Source: Neoceratodus forsteri
Taxonomy: Eukaryota > Chordata > Ceratodontiformes > Ceratodontidae
Direction: 5' to 3'
DNA: 64,000 nt
NCBI GenBank assembly: GCA_016271365.2
Contig: CM057449.1
Location: 1,561,118,501 to 1,561,182,500, forward strand
Part shown: one piece after another, positions 33,344-44,185 of the stretch
Position numbering within the stretch: the first letter of the stretch is position 1
Layout of the letters: the number at the start of each line of letters is the position of its first letter
Position numbers and translations under genes: made by a program
The notes under the pieces: generated by a model
What the model saw: the letters and a program-made list of their open reading frames with translations, nothing else
The model's database searches: none
What the model was told of the DNA's origin: nothing

Positions 33344-33613
33344 ATCTTACTTCGAGAAACAGTTCTTGCAGCAGGTTATACCATAAGGACTGAAGCCGAC
33401 AGGGGCCAGAATCCCACAGAAAAATTCTAGCTAGCAATATCCAGCGGGGGACCGCCCCTGACATCAGCCCCACCACCGATGTCCGGCATCATACAAAAGG
33501 GACGGTCCCCCAGCATCCCTCGGTTCTTTTCCCGCCGTCGACTCACCAGCATCGGCCTCACGGATGCCTCTAGCAGACAAACGACACTCAAAATCAAGTA
33601 TTTTCTTCTTAAA
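33344..33613 (+). repeat. DIRS-E left terminal arm
   Basis: This is the left terminus with CTTGCAGCAGGTTATACC, CTAGCTAGCAATATCCAGCG and GGGGGACCGCCCCTGACATC, leading to the gag ATG at 33614. The inverted counterpart is at 46150-46310. Confidence 0.78.
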
Positions 33614-35840
33614 ATGACCCGCATTTCTTCTCCGACTCCTATCGAAGGACACCCCTCTAAGTGCGCTTGCTGCAAACAGATCCTGTTTAAGGGCCGACAC
33701 ACTGCCTCCATGTAGTGCCTGTGCCCAGAGCACGATATCAAGGCCTGCTCCATTTGCCAGCAGTTCAACAGCAGGACCAGGATTCACCGCCAAAAAGCTC
33801 TTCAGGGGTTCCTTCTAGAAGACAAATTAAAAGCTATGGAGAAAGACCCTTCCTCCGGGGGGGGGGAATCTTCCCACCATAAGTTCGGGAAACACCGCCA
33901 AAAGCACCGGGACAAGAATAGGACCAGATCCCCGAGTCGGGCCTCGGAATCCAGGGCCAGTTCCAGCTCCATGAGGTCATATAGGTCTCCCTCCCGGGCT
34001 CGCTCTCAGGCCCCCTGTGAAAGTACAGTCTTTGGGAGGCTCTAGCACGGTCTCCCTTCAACCTCTTAAGACAAAGAAGGATAGCCGCACGTCCGGCTCT
34101 ACAACCAGGCCCAAGGCCTCGGACTGGCACAAGTCCAAACCGGCCCCGAAACAGGGTGCCGACGCATCAGACTGACGCCGGGACTCCGAACACCGTTCGG
34201 TTTCCCAACCTCCAAGAGGACCAGACACCCCTCCAAGAAAGATGACTGAGCTGACGTCCCTCAAGCGGACCTCAGAGCCCAAATGGGTGACCGACGCGAC
34301 ACCCGCTAAACGGGCCAAAGAACCAATGCCAGACCTACCTACACCGGTCGCCAGGGGTCCTTGGAAGAGGAGATTGTAGCCACCATGCCTGATGACCAGA
34401 CAGGCGACACTGAGGATGGTGGACATACCTGAGAACAGACGCCCGACCTGGCTACACCCCAAGGTCCGACGCATGATCCCATCGACAGGCAGGCACCAAC
34501 GCCCGGCCCATCATCCGGTCTGAATCTACAAGAGGTGAAAGACCTCTCTAATTTTTGGTGGGACACCATTAAAAAGGATGTGGTGCCCACCAAATCTCTG
34601 CAGCCTCCTCCAAAAGAACCTGGCAACAGAGTGTTTCCTGAACCCAAGGAGCCTAGAGGCAGGTGATGAGAAAGGCGAAGACCCCCCTCCAGGTCTCCCA
34701 GCCCAAAACGTCCCAGAGACAGATGGCTCACTCCTCCAGGGGATGACTCAAGGCTGGATACTTCCGACACTTCCAGGTCACTTTCTTCGATCAGTCTCCC
34801 ATCACCTGACCCACGAGACCTCCCCAGGTCACCACTGGATGATCCCACTTTCTCCGATTTCATGAGCACATCCAGGAGAATATGGGGTGGGAGACTGAAG
34901 ACTTAGACCTCGAAAGACAGCACCTGTCACGATACCTCAGGCAAAAAGATCCTAAGCCTGTGGTGGTACCACCACTGGCGATACATTTATGGATGTCACT
35001 AAGGCAGCATGGAAATGCCCTCACTGCACTCTGGCAGTACCCAAGAAGCCCGACCGCCTTTATAGGGCTCCATAGAGGACCCTTATTTGGCACAGCAGCC
35101 CTTGGCCGATTCTCTGGTCTTTACAGCCTCACATGACCAGTCTCAAAGACCTCTGCACCTGAGCACTCAGCCACCGGACCAGGAATCTAAACTGCTAGAC
35201 TCAATGGGGAGATGCATATACGTGGCTGCTACATGCTCTATAAGGCCTCTCAACTACTTAACGCACATAGTGCAATTTCAGAATCCCCTGTGGGAACAGG
35301 GTCAAGACCTCTAAGATTTCCCGGAAGGCGACAAGAAGGAGCTTCTCAACCTCCTCTGTACTGGGTCAGACGTGGGGACCCTGGTCCTCTGAGCCGCTTA
35401 CGATTCAGCGGACTCGGCAGCCAGGGGCGTGACTACAGGCGTTTGTCTCCGGAGGCACTCTGGGTTGAGGGTCTCCGGTTTTACCCCAGACTTCCAGAAG
35501 AACATCCTGGATGTCCCATATAATGGCTCGGTCCTGTTCGGTGAAGAATCGGAAGGAGTAATCACCAAGTTTCAGGACGCCAAGAATGCAGCCAGGCCTG
35601 TACAAGCCATGTACAGACCTAAGGCTGGTTCCTTTCGTAGGAACCAGAATCGTTTTTGCGGCCGGCAACAACGGCAACAGCCAGGTTCCAGCCAGCAACC
35701 AAGAGGCAACTTTAATAGAAAGAGTCAGTCAAGATTCTCCACAGGCCAGAGCCAGAAACACAAAAATCTGCCCAGCCTGCCGGAACCAACACGACCACAA
35801 CATCACTTCTTCCTAGCCCCTGCCCCACCTCTGGATCTGA
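33614..35840 (+). pseudogene. DIRS-E gag-like ORF1
   Basis: The ATG at 33614 starts MTRISSPTPIEGHPSKCACC, then the rest of the Cys/His cluster (CLCPEHDIKACSICQQF after an in-frame stop), SRTRIHRQKALQGFLLED and an RS-rich tract to about 34045. The conserved middle block (MGWETEDLDLERQHLSRYLR, DPKPVVVPPL) is at 34882-34980. The C-terminal part (35429-35908) has NILDVPYNGSVLFGEES and VITKFQDAKNAARPVQ. It has multiple frameshifts and is parallel to DIRS-C gag throughout. Confidence 0.77.
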
Positions 35841-35989
35841 GGGAAGGAAGGAAGGGTTGGGGGTTGTGTCTCTTACCACCTATCAGGGTGGCAGAGGATA
35901 ACCTCTGACTGGTGGGTTCTTCAACTAGTAAGTCAAGGACACACTATCAAGTTACTCGACCGCCCACCATCAAGGACTCCTCTGCTCTC

Positions 35990-36700
35990 CTGTTATTCGG
36001 ATCAGCACATCTTGCTCATACAGAAAGAGATCTTGGCACTCCTGGACAAGGATGCCATAGAACCAGTGCCAAAGAATCAGAGAGGAGAAGGATATTATTC
36101 ATACTTCTTCCTGGTTCCAAAAAAGACAGGGGACTTACGCCCAATCCTGGACCTTAGCATCTTCGTGTTGTACAGGCGCTTCCGCATGGTCACCCTTCTG
36201 GGTCTCATCCCCATGCTCAAGCAGGGCGCTTGGCTTGCATCGCTGGACATGCAGGATGCATATCTCCATCTCCCATCACTCGAGCACATCGGAAATTCCT
36301 GCACTTCGAGTTCCTGGGATGCCACTATCAATTCTGAGCACTCCCCTTCGGACTGTCATTGGCGCCTCACGTGTTTACAAAATGCGTGGCAGTCGTGACA
36401 GTGGCCCTCAGGAGACAGGGCCACTATGTGTTCCCGTACCTAGATGACTGGCTCCTCATGGCCCCCTCTCGGGAGGCTTTGATAGCCGCGATTCAAGACA
36501 TTTGCTCTCTCTTCGGATAGCTGGGCATTACTATCAATCAGGAGAAGTCGTGCCTCGTCCCTTCACAGAGGTTGCAGTTTATCAGTGCAGTTCTCGACAC
36601 CGATCAAGAGAAGGCTTTCCTGCCTCAGGACAGGGTGGAATGCATCCGATAAGGGCTATGATGGAAAAGAAATCAGTCCCAGCCAGGACCATTCTTTGTT
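35990..36700 (+). pseudogene. DIRS-E reverse transcriptase
   Basis: The open piece 36012-36398 has LLIQKEILALLDKDAIEPVP, GYYSYFFLVPKK, GDLRPILDLSIF and ASLDMQDAYLHL (motif A). A frameshift near 36290 precedes motif B. The catalytic YLDDWLLM box is intact at 36438-36461. A stop follows at about 36519 (SLFG*LGITI). Homologous residues in DIRS-B and DIRS-C confirm the layout. Confidence 0.85.
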
Positions 36701-36729
36701 TGCTCAGACACATTGTGGCAGCTATCGCG

Positions 36730-37090
36730 ACGCCTCCCCTAGCTTGACTTCATATGAAGATTTCCCAGTGGATGCTACGAGCTCAGTGATACCAAAAGCA
36801 GGATCAACTTCATCAGCTAGTCCATATCACAGATGCCGTCATCCAAGACTGGCAATGGTGGCTCGTCCCAGAGCACCTTTCCAGAGGAGTCCCCTTTTTA
36901 GCGCCTGCCCCAACTCTGATGCTCTTCACGGATGCTTCGGGGTCCGGTTGGGGAGCCCACCTGGAAGGTGTCAGGACCCAGGGATATTGGTCAACCCTGG
37001 AGTCTCACCTCCACATCAACATCCTTTACAGGCCTTTCAGTCAGAGATCACACCAGGTGTTCTACTGTTACAAACAGACAATACCTCGGT
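36730..37090 (+). pseudogene. DIRS-E RNase H, first segment
   Basis: The first Asp block, LFTDASGSGWGAHLEG, is intact at 36921-36968. A deletion at about 37025 removes the LEMRAVLYAL stretch that carries the catalytic Glu in DIRS-C. The QTDNTS block follows at 37074-37090 and is cut immediately after by DIRS-F. It resumes at 44186. Confidence 0.83.
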
Positions 37091-37369
37091 TCTAGGGACA
37101 TGGATATGTTGTTCATCCACACTGTCTGGCAGGTTACTTGCTGCTTTAAATCTTGCCGGAAGGTCTTCAAGCTGGCTCCTCCCACCCTCCCGGGTGGTAA
37201 AAATCTCGGCTCCGCCCCATGACGCCAGATCTTCCTTACCGCTTGGAAGCTCAGGTTCCCTCCTTAACGCTCTGCGTATAGACTGGATCCTAACTATTCG
37301 GTTCACCCGAAAATACTGTAATTTTAAAGTTTTTCCAGACTTAGGTCTAATTCTTCCTTCACGGCTGCA
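37091..37369 (+). repeat. DIRS-F left terminal arm
   Basis: The arm reads TCTAGGGACATGG, GTTGTTCATCCACACTGTCT, CTTCAAGCTGGCTCCTCCC and GCTCCGCCCCATGACGCCAG. It matches DIRS-D at 26757-26999 and is inverted relative to 43930-44160. The short AT-poor stretch before the ATG at 37370 shows no clear TATA box. Confidence 0.78.
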
Positions 37370-39830
37370 ATGGACAAATCGACTCCCGGTTTTCGGCGAT
37401 GCCCATGCGGGCAGATGATGTCCAGGACGGATCCGCACTCCACGTGCATCTACTGCCTCGGGCTTGACCACGACCCGCAGGCCTGCGAGTTGTGCAAGTC
37501 TTTTTAGGCCAACGTCCTTGAAGACCGCGCTGCCCGGCTACAACTTGGGCGCCCCAAGAAACGTTATCCGCCAGTGAAGTCCTAGGAGGCCCGTTGGGTG
37601 GTGTCCACGGCGGCTGGCTCGGCTGAGCAACTCGAGCAGATGATCGCCCTTGAGGAGGAGGCGGCCCAGGCCGCATCCTCATCTTCCTCGGTCACAGCAT
37701 TTATCCTGCTCTCTTTGGGATCCTCCTACACAGCTTCTTTTAAGGAGCTTTGCCAATCCCTGTCCACGAAGGGTGAGGGGCCATCGGGACACTCTTCTCG
37801 GTCAAAAAAGAAGGGCTCGAAGGGTAAGTCCCACCATTGGCGTTTGTGGAGGCGGGACAGGTCCCTTCCCGGACAGTCAACTTTCGGGTCGGTCGAGGTT
37901 GCGGCTAAGGCCGCTGGCTTCATGGTGTCCCCGTCAGGTCAGCGGCCGAGACACCCACTCCGGCTGCCCAGATTTTCACGCCCGTCGGATGGCTGTCACT
38001 AGTGAAGCCGATAACCCTTCATCACCGGTTCCCCTGGTGGAAACCGAGGACTTGCCTGCGCCTCCTGTGCCGGAGTCCCCGGTCAAGGCTCCTGAGCCGA
38101 CAGAGGAGTGGGTGTCCCCCGCTCCCTCCCAGACCCACCCTCGGAGACACCGAGGGTCTCGGTCTCGGACCTCGTCTTGGTCCAGCCGGTCCCACCGACA
38201 CTGGCAGTCTCGGTCTCGGCACCAAGGAAAGCGGCGGCGCCGCTCGTCCTAGTCTTCCTCCTCGGAAGAGGAGAGGCTTCGGTGCAAATTGCGTCGGCCT
38301 TCTGAGGGACTTAATGTGGCAGCAGTTCCTTTGTTGTCTGGGAACAAGCCAACGCCGTTACTTCCCTGGCCATTAAGTGGCTGTCACCCGAAGGCCGAAA
38401 CAACCCTCGCGGTGGGAGGTGCCCAAGCCTGGGCTGGTTGTTCGGCCGAAACCAGCTGCCCCACCGATTGTGGTGGAACCTCCGCCTCCACAACGCGAAA
38501 TCGGAGCTCCGACCAAAGGATTCTCGGTGGGTCCAGGGTCTGCCCACGGTTGTCAGTCACCCTCACTCCCGACCGTCCTCAGCAGGTGGAGGGTGGCTCA
38601 GGCCCCAGGCAGCTCTTCGCAGACTCTTCCAGAATCTGGCGGCAGCGACTCCCTGTTTTCAAGGCCCCTTGACCTGGAGACCTCCGGGTGGCAGTCGATG
38701 GACAAGAGCCCATCATCGTTCATGGGTCTGCTTCGGCTCATCTCGGAGTCCACCGGGATGCAGCTTGAGCCCGTATCCAAGCGGGCCAAGTATCCCCTCA
38801 CGGAGATACTGGACCGAGGGGATTCTCCCATGGAGGCCTTTCTGGTGGCTGAAGCCATTGTTGGCCCAGCCTTGGAGCTTTGGCAGCGGCCGGCTTCCTG
38901 TCCTGCGCCTTCGGCCAGGATGGCCAGGAAGTATGTGGTCCCTACCGGCTCTCTGTCCGGTTTTTTGGAACACCCCTCTGCGGAGGGGTTAGTCACCTGA
39001 TAGCGTTTTTTGGTGCTGCGGGAATGCTAGGGATGTGGATAAGTCCCCTGACAAGAACTCCAAAAAGCTGGACTATGCTGGGTGCAAGGTATGCGCTGCG
39101 TCCTCCCTCGGCCTCTGTCATGCCAGTTCGGCCGTACTGATGGCGCACTTCTCCCACGCCCTCATGGGCTCCCTGGATGAGGTGATCCCTCATCTCCCGG
39201 CTGACCTGCAGACTACGGTCAAGCAGGTGCGGGATCAGGGAAGGGCAGTGGTGAAACAGCAGCTCCAAACGGCTCTAGATATCGGAGACTCCTGTGCCCG
39301 GTTAGTAGCGGCCGCAATGGCCAGCGCCGCAGAGCCTGGCTGAGGATATGCACCTTTATGGTGGATACCAAGCACAAGTTGGCGGACGTTCACTTCTTGG
39401 GGACCGACCTGTTCGGCTCTGGAGTGGAAGGCCACCTCCAGAGGATCGAAAAGTCCAACGCCACCTTGGACTCGGTCACGTTCGCTCAGAAGGACAAGGG
39501 CCGTCATCAGCAACATAAGTCCTTTCGACTTTCTGCCCCAGCAGCACGGCTGGCCCAGCAACACCAGCATCAGGGCCAGCAGGCTCGTGCTTGGCACCCC
39601 AAAGCCAAGCCTGCGGCTTCCTCCAACAGGAAGCAGGGAGGAAAAGGCCCAGGAGGTCCCTCAGACGGTCCTTCCTCCACGCCTGCCCAGAGACGGGTTG
39701 AGGGGTGTCGCCCCCAGCCTCGTCACTCCCCCCCTGGGTTCCCCCCATGGGGAGATGGCTCCGCCACTTCCTTTTCCTCTGGTCCACTATCACCATGGAT
39801 CATTGGGTGTTGGAGGTGGTAGGAAAGGGT
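37370..39830 (+). pseudogene. DIRS-F gag-like ORF1
   Basis: The ATG at 37370 starts MDKSTPGFRRCPCGQMM, with a Cys/His cluster CPCG...CIYCLGLDHDPQACELC, then a stop at codon 46 and another at about codon 72. A long open stretch (37598-38002 and 38377-39000) includes a Lys-rich segment SRSKKKGSKGKSHH, RS/RH-rich runs and the block GLLRLISESTGMQLEPVSKRAK, YPLTEILDRGDS. The C-terminal piece (39358-39822) has DTKHKLADVHFLGTDLF and RIEKSNATLDSVTFAQKD. It is a nucleic-acid-binding structural protein by analogy. Confidence 0.75.
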
Positions 39831-39889
39831 CTGCCTCTGGAGTTCGAGCAGGCCCCGCCCTTCCGAGCCGTCGCCCCACGGGGGGTTAC

Positions 39890-40600
39890 GGGGTCCACAG
39901 CCTCTGGTGGCCTGTCGAGCCGGCATTGCCCTGCTCCTCCAAAAGGAGGTGATCAGGAAGGTGGCGGATACTCCACCAGACCCAGGGTTTGTGTCCAGGT
40001 ACTTCCTGATCCCGAAACGGACGGGGGGGCTGGTGCCTCATTTTAGACCTGCACGACCTGAACAGGTTCCTAAGGTCTCAAACCTTCAGGATGGTCACTG
40101 TGGCTCAGATCATTCCATCCTTGGAACAAGGCGTGTGGTTCTGTTCTCTGGACCTCCAGGACGCGTTTTTTCTCGTCCCAATCCGTCCGTCCCACCAGCG
40201 ATTCCTCCGCTTCAAGGCAGAGGGGTCCCTATACAACTTCCGGGCCATGCCCTTCGGCCTTTCTGTAGCTCCCAGGGTCTTCACCAAATGCATGGCAGTG
40301 GTGACAGCATTCCTGCGGCGCCGAAGGGTCTGGGTGTACCCCTACCTGGACGACTGGCTGATTGTGGCCTCCTCCAGAATGGAGGTGGAGCGGTCCAGGG
40401 TTCTGGCCCTCCAGGTTTGCTCTCAAGTTGGCCTCCTTATCAACAAGGCTAAGTTGGAACTCGTGCCAAAGCAGGTGAGCCAATTCATCGGGGCAGAGCT
40501 CGACTCTCTGCGAGCCAGAGCACGGCTCCCGGTGGACAGGGCTGAGGTTCTTTCCTCCTTTGCCCAATCATTTCAGGTTGGGCAATTGTGTCCTGCCTAG
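39890..40600 (+). pseudogene. DIRS-F reverse transcriptase
   Basis: The first blocks (LLLQKEVIRKV, PGFVSRYFLIPKR) are in 39907-40030. After a shift, an open 169-aa piece (40091-40600) contains MVTVAQIIPSLEQGVW, FCSLDLQDAFFLVPIRPS (motif A), MPFGLSVAPRVFTKCMAVV (motif B) and VYPYLDDWLIVAS (motif C, 40336-40375). The thumb-like part has INKAKLELVPKQVSQFIGAELDS. All catalytic Asp residues are present. Confidence 0.88.
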
Positions 40601-40749
40601 GACTTCCTGTGCCTCCTGGGCCTCATGGTGGCCTGCACCAGTGTGGTCCATTGGGCCCGTTGGCACATGCGTCCCCTACAATGGGGACTGACCAGCCATT
40701 GGTCACAGCGCTCTGGTCCTTTGGATCAGCCAGTGATAGTGACCTAGGA

Positions 40750-41605
40750 GATGTGGAATGCTCTCCAGTGGTGGATTGTTCCAGCTCATCTGCAGGAGGG
40801 CATCCCGTTTGTCCGCCCCGAGCCAACGGTCTCTCTATCAACCGACGCCTCTCTGATGGGTTGGGGTGCCCATCTGGGGGAGCACAGAGCGCATGGCCTC
40901 TGCTCCCCTCGGGAGTCCCGATGCGCATCAACCTGCTGGAGCTTTGAGCGGTTCGTCTAGCCCTCACCACCTTCGCTCCGTTTGTACGGGGTCAAGTGGT
41001 CTAGGTCCAGACGGACAATACCACGACCATGTACTACCTAAACCGCCAGGGTGGGACGCGCTCCATGCCTCTGTGCAGGGAAGCTCTCCGCATTTGGTCC
41101 CTCGTGCGCAGCCTGGAGGCGGATCTCCTTGTTATCCATGTGGCAGGAGCTTCCAACATTCTGGCCGATGCCCTAAGCCGGATAGGGGCTGCGTCCCACG
41201 AGTGGTCTCTCCTGCTGGAGGTAGCACAAGATCTGTTCTCCTACTGGGGCATGCCTCAGGTGGACCTGTTTGCCTCCAAGGAGAATGCCCACCCCCCTCA
41301 GCAGGGCTCGCTGCAGGGGGATGCCTTCTCGAGGCCGTGGACCCCGGGCTTCTTCTATGCCTTTCTCCCATTTCCCTTGATCCACAAGGTGCTTCTCAAG
41401 GCGAGTAGGGACAAGGCGCAGGTGGTTCTGGTAGCCCCAGACTGGCCCCGCCAGTTCTGGTATCCAGATCTCCTCAGTCTCGGCTCCAAGCTCCTGAGGC
41501 GGCTTCCAGCCTGCCCGGACCTGATCTCAGTCAATCAGGGGAAGGTATTCCATCCGGACCTTCAATCCCTGCACCTGATGGCCTGGTTCCTGAGCGGCTA
41601 GAGTT
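40750..41605 (+). pseudogene. DIRS-F RNase H and tail
   Basis: The open piece 40751-40960 has STDASLMGWGAHL with the first Asp. MRINLLELXAV (40920-40950) has a stop right after the Glu. The piece 41029-41601 (190 aa) opens just after a TDNTTT block and holds MYYLNRQGGTRSMPLCREALRIW cut into two conserved parts, HVAGASNILADALSRIG (the last Asp), VDLFASKENAHP and [20 protein letters not shown]. The region is inactive only through a few stops. Confidence 0.85.
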
Positions 41606-41612
41606 CCAGGCC

Positions 41613-41915
41613 ATGGCTCTTTCCGACGAGGTCCTCAACGTTGTTGAGGCTTCCCGTAAGGAGTCGACCAGAAAATGCTACGCCTTCAAATGGAAGAGAT
41701 TCTCCATTTGGTGTCAGGGCATGGGCCTGGACCCTTCCTCCTGCTCCTTGGCAAGCATTCTGGACTACCTGTGGTCCCTTTCTCAGCAAGGGCTTCGGTC
41801 GACGACCCTTAAGGTGCACCTGGCGGCCATCTCTGCTTACCGGGCGCGGGCCGGGAAACAGTCGGTGGCGCAGGAAAAAGTGATCGGGCGCTTTTTCAAA
41901 GGCCTTGGTCACATA
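41613..41915 (+). pseudogene. DIRS-F tyrosine recombinase, N-terminal segment
   Basis: [20 protein letters not shown], then [32 protein letters not shown] and [13 protein letters not shown]. This is the SAM-like core-binding domain of the recombinase. It is cut after GRFFKGLGH by LINE-D and resumes at 43087. Confidence 0.83.
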
Positions 41916-43086
41916 AGCAATAATTTGGATCTAAAAATCCCAGTGGACGTTGTCCTGTTAGACTACAGTAAGGCATTCGATAAGGTCTCACACTCGATAT
42001 TAATCAATAAACTAGTTACATTAGGATTCTCTAAATGCATCGTGTCTTGGGTGAACAGCTGGTTATACGAAAGAACTCAAACTGTTAGAATTAATGGGGT
42101 ATTATCAGAGGAAAGACCTGTGACGAGTGGGGTTCCCAAGGGTTCTGTGCTGGGTCCAACTTTGTTTGGCATTTTTATAAGTGATCTCAAGATCATATCA
42201 CAGAATAAGTTATCCAAATTGCGGATGACACTAAACTGGGGGACCAGTTCATAATGTAAACAACAGGAATATAATTCTAAAAGACTTAAAAATAATGAAA
42301 CCTGGGCAACTACCAATAAGATGTCTTTTAATGTGTCAAAATGTTCTGTGTTGCATTTGGTAAAAATAACCCTAAACAACCATATATTCTTAATGGTACT
42401 AAAATATGAGATTCAGTCGTTGAAAAAGACCTTGGTATAATGATTGATGACGGCTTGTCTTTTTCAAATCACTTCAATAAAGTTACAAATAAAGCCAACG
42501 CTCTTTTGCGTAGGATAAAAAATACTTTTGTTTCGAAGACTGAAGAATGTATCATGACATTATACAGGGCTCTTGTTAGGCCCCACTTGGATTACGGCTC
42601 ACCTTTGTGGAGTCCATATCTGATAAAGGATATTTCAAAAATTGAGAGGGTACAAAGAAAGGCGACAAAAATTATACCCCTCCTTTCCCGTCATGACTAT
42701 GCAACTAGGCTTCAAAAAACAGGGTTATACTCATTAGAAAATAGAAGATTAAGAGGTGACATCCTTCAATTATTTAAAATTGTATCATCTATATTAATGG
42801 AATCCTGTGGTTTGTCCTTCGCATCTAGAAAAATTGTCGCCAGACTATATAATAAACAAATTATAATTGAGAAAACAAGAACAAGTAAAAGACAGCAATT
42901 TTTTAATGTTAGAGCTCCAAGAGTTTGGAACTCCCTGCCACAGGAAATTATTGACTGCAAGAATATTAGTACATTTAAGTTTAAATTAGACAGATGGCTT
43001 TTGAATAAACAATAAATCTATTAATGATCCACATGTGTGGAGGACATTCTCGATGGGCTTCTGCCTTCTTATGTCCCAATTACCAA
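41916..43086 (+). mobile_element. LINE-D: 5'-truncated Jockey/CR1-group LINE with a long open 3' ORF
   Basis: A non-LTR element is inserted in the DIRS-F recombinase. It is flanked by GTCACATA (41908-41915) and GTTACATA (43087-43094), probably an 8-bp duplication with one change. It begins inside RT motif A and ends AT-rich after CAATAAATC. It is unlike LINE-A, B, C and E in composition (A/T-rich) and sequence, so it is a different family. Confidence 0.85.
41925..43015 (+). pseudogene. LINE-D ORF2, RT C-terminal part
   Basis: The first frame has [17 protein letters not shown] (motif A), [20 protein letters not shown] (motif B) and then a frameshift at the catalytic box (LRMTLNWG replaces an ADDTKL-like reading). 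The piece 42440-43015 (191 aa, open) has RALVRPHLDYGSPLWSPYL, RVQRKATKIIPLLSRHDY, GLYSLENRRLRGDILQLFK and the terminal APRVWNSLPQEIIDCKN...F...LDRWL block. It lacks the endonuclease through 5' truncation. Confidence 0.85.
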
Positions 43087-43790
43087 GTTACATATCCCTT
43101 CCGGTGCGAGAACCTCCACCTCCGTGGGATCTACTGCTGGTATTGGTTAAGCTCATGGGCAAGCCATTCGAACCGATGCACAGGTGTGACATCTCTCACC
43201 TGTCGTGGAAGACCGCCTTCTTGGTGGCTATCACGTCAGCCAGAAGGATGGGAGAACTCCAGGATCTTTCCATCGAGTCCCCTTATCTGGTCTTCCACAG
43301 GGACAAGGTTGTCCTGCGCCCCTACCCGAAATTCCTTCTGAAGGTGGTGTCGAAGTTTCACCTTTATCAGGTGTTAACTCTGCTGGTGTTCTACCCCAGT
43401 CACACCTCTGAGGTCGAGTATAGGCTCCATACTCTGGACCCTAGAAGAGCGCTCGCTTATTATAAGGAGCGGACGGCTGAAGTTCGGGGAGAGGTTCGCC
43501 AGCTGTTTGTCACCTGCGCTGAAGCCGCACCTGGCAGACCTGCAGCCAAGCGGACGATAGGCAGGTGGGTCACCTCCTGCATAGATCTCTGCTATAGGTT
43601 GGCGGGCATGGAGCTGCCCAGAGGGATAAGAGCTCATTCTACCCGCCATACCGCTGCATCGGTGGCTGCTTCCCAGGGACGTCCCTATTCAGGAAATCTG
43701 CAGGGCTGCTTCCTGGAAGTCAGCACACACCTTCATTACCCATTACCACATCGACCTTGAGTCACGCCGGGATGCTGGTTTGGGGCCTCG
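43087..43790 (+). pseudogene. DIRS-F tyrosine recombinase, catalytic domain
   Basis: The open piece 43035-43760 encodes, from about 43100, PPPPWDLLLVLVKLMGKPF, LSWKTAFLVAITSARRMGEL (the first catalytic Arg), LVFHRDKVVLRPYPKF, RRALAYYKERTAEVRGEVRQ and AHSTRHTAASVAASQG (the HxxR box). A frameshift near 43685 then moves the nucleophile region out of frame; FITHYHIDLE, with the Tyr, is readable near 43730-43760 in another frame. A single indel therefore separates it from an intact catalytic domain. Confidence 0.87.
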
Positions 43791-43852
43791 GTTCTCCAGT
43801 CATTATTCCCTAAGTAGGGGGTGTGCGACTTGCCTCTCTCTACCCGGAGAAC

Positions 43853-44185
43853 TGTTTGGAGTCTGCCAGACAGTGTGGATGAACAACATATCCACATCCC
43901 TAGAAATACAGATGACTCACCTGTAACAGGAGTTCTAGGAATGGTATATGTTGTTCATCCACACAACCCACCCAGCCTCCCCGGCTTCGACGCACAACCT
44001 GGCTTCCAGCGGGCTAGATCTGGCATCATGGGACAGAACTGAGAGTTTTACCACCTGGGTGGGTGGGAGGAGCCTGCTTGAAGACCTTCCGGCAAGATTT
44101 AAAGCGGCAAGGAACCTGCCAGACAGTGTGGATGAACAACATATACAATTCCTAGAACTCCTGTTACAGGTGAGTAACCTGTATT
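43853..44185 (+). repeat. DIRS-F ICR and right terminal arm
   Basis: Arms GTGTGGATGAACAACATATC (43876-43895) and the inverted ATATGTTGTTCATCCACAC (43946-43964) flank a core that is the reverse complement of the joined ends. A third copy, GTGTGGATGAACAACATAT at 44126-44144, begins the true right terminus, which ends at 44185. The GTTACAGGTGAGTAAC palindrome sits at 44163-44178. Confidence 0.82.

Larger units (their letters stand above)
37091..44185 (+). mobile_element. DIRS-F: DIRS-like element, family 2, complete but split by LINE-D
   Basis: The left end is TCTAGGGACATGGATATG at 37091 and the right end GTGAGTAACCTGTATT at 44185. The ends agree with the junction in the ICR (43870-43965). It carries a left arm, gag from 37370, RT, RNase H, recombinase (interrupted by LINE-D at 41916-43086), ICR and right arm. 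It lies in the RNase H of DIRS-E; joining 37090 to 44186 restores that frame without a duplication. Being in a nested copy it is younger than DIRS-E and is one of the best preserved elements here. Confidence 0.9.

Noticed and set aside
38150..38260. Arg/Ser-rich stretch as a host splicing-factor exon
   Set aside because: It lies inside DIRS-F gag, and the same RS-rich tract occurs at the same place in DIRS-C and DIRS-E gag.
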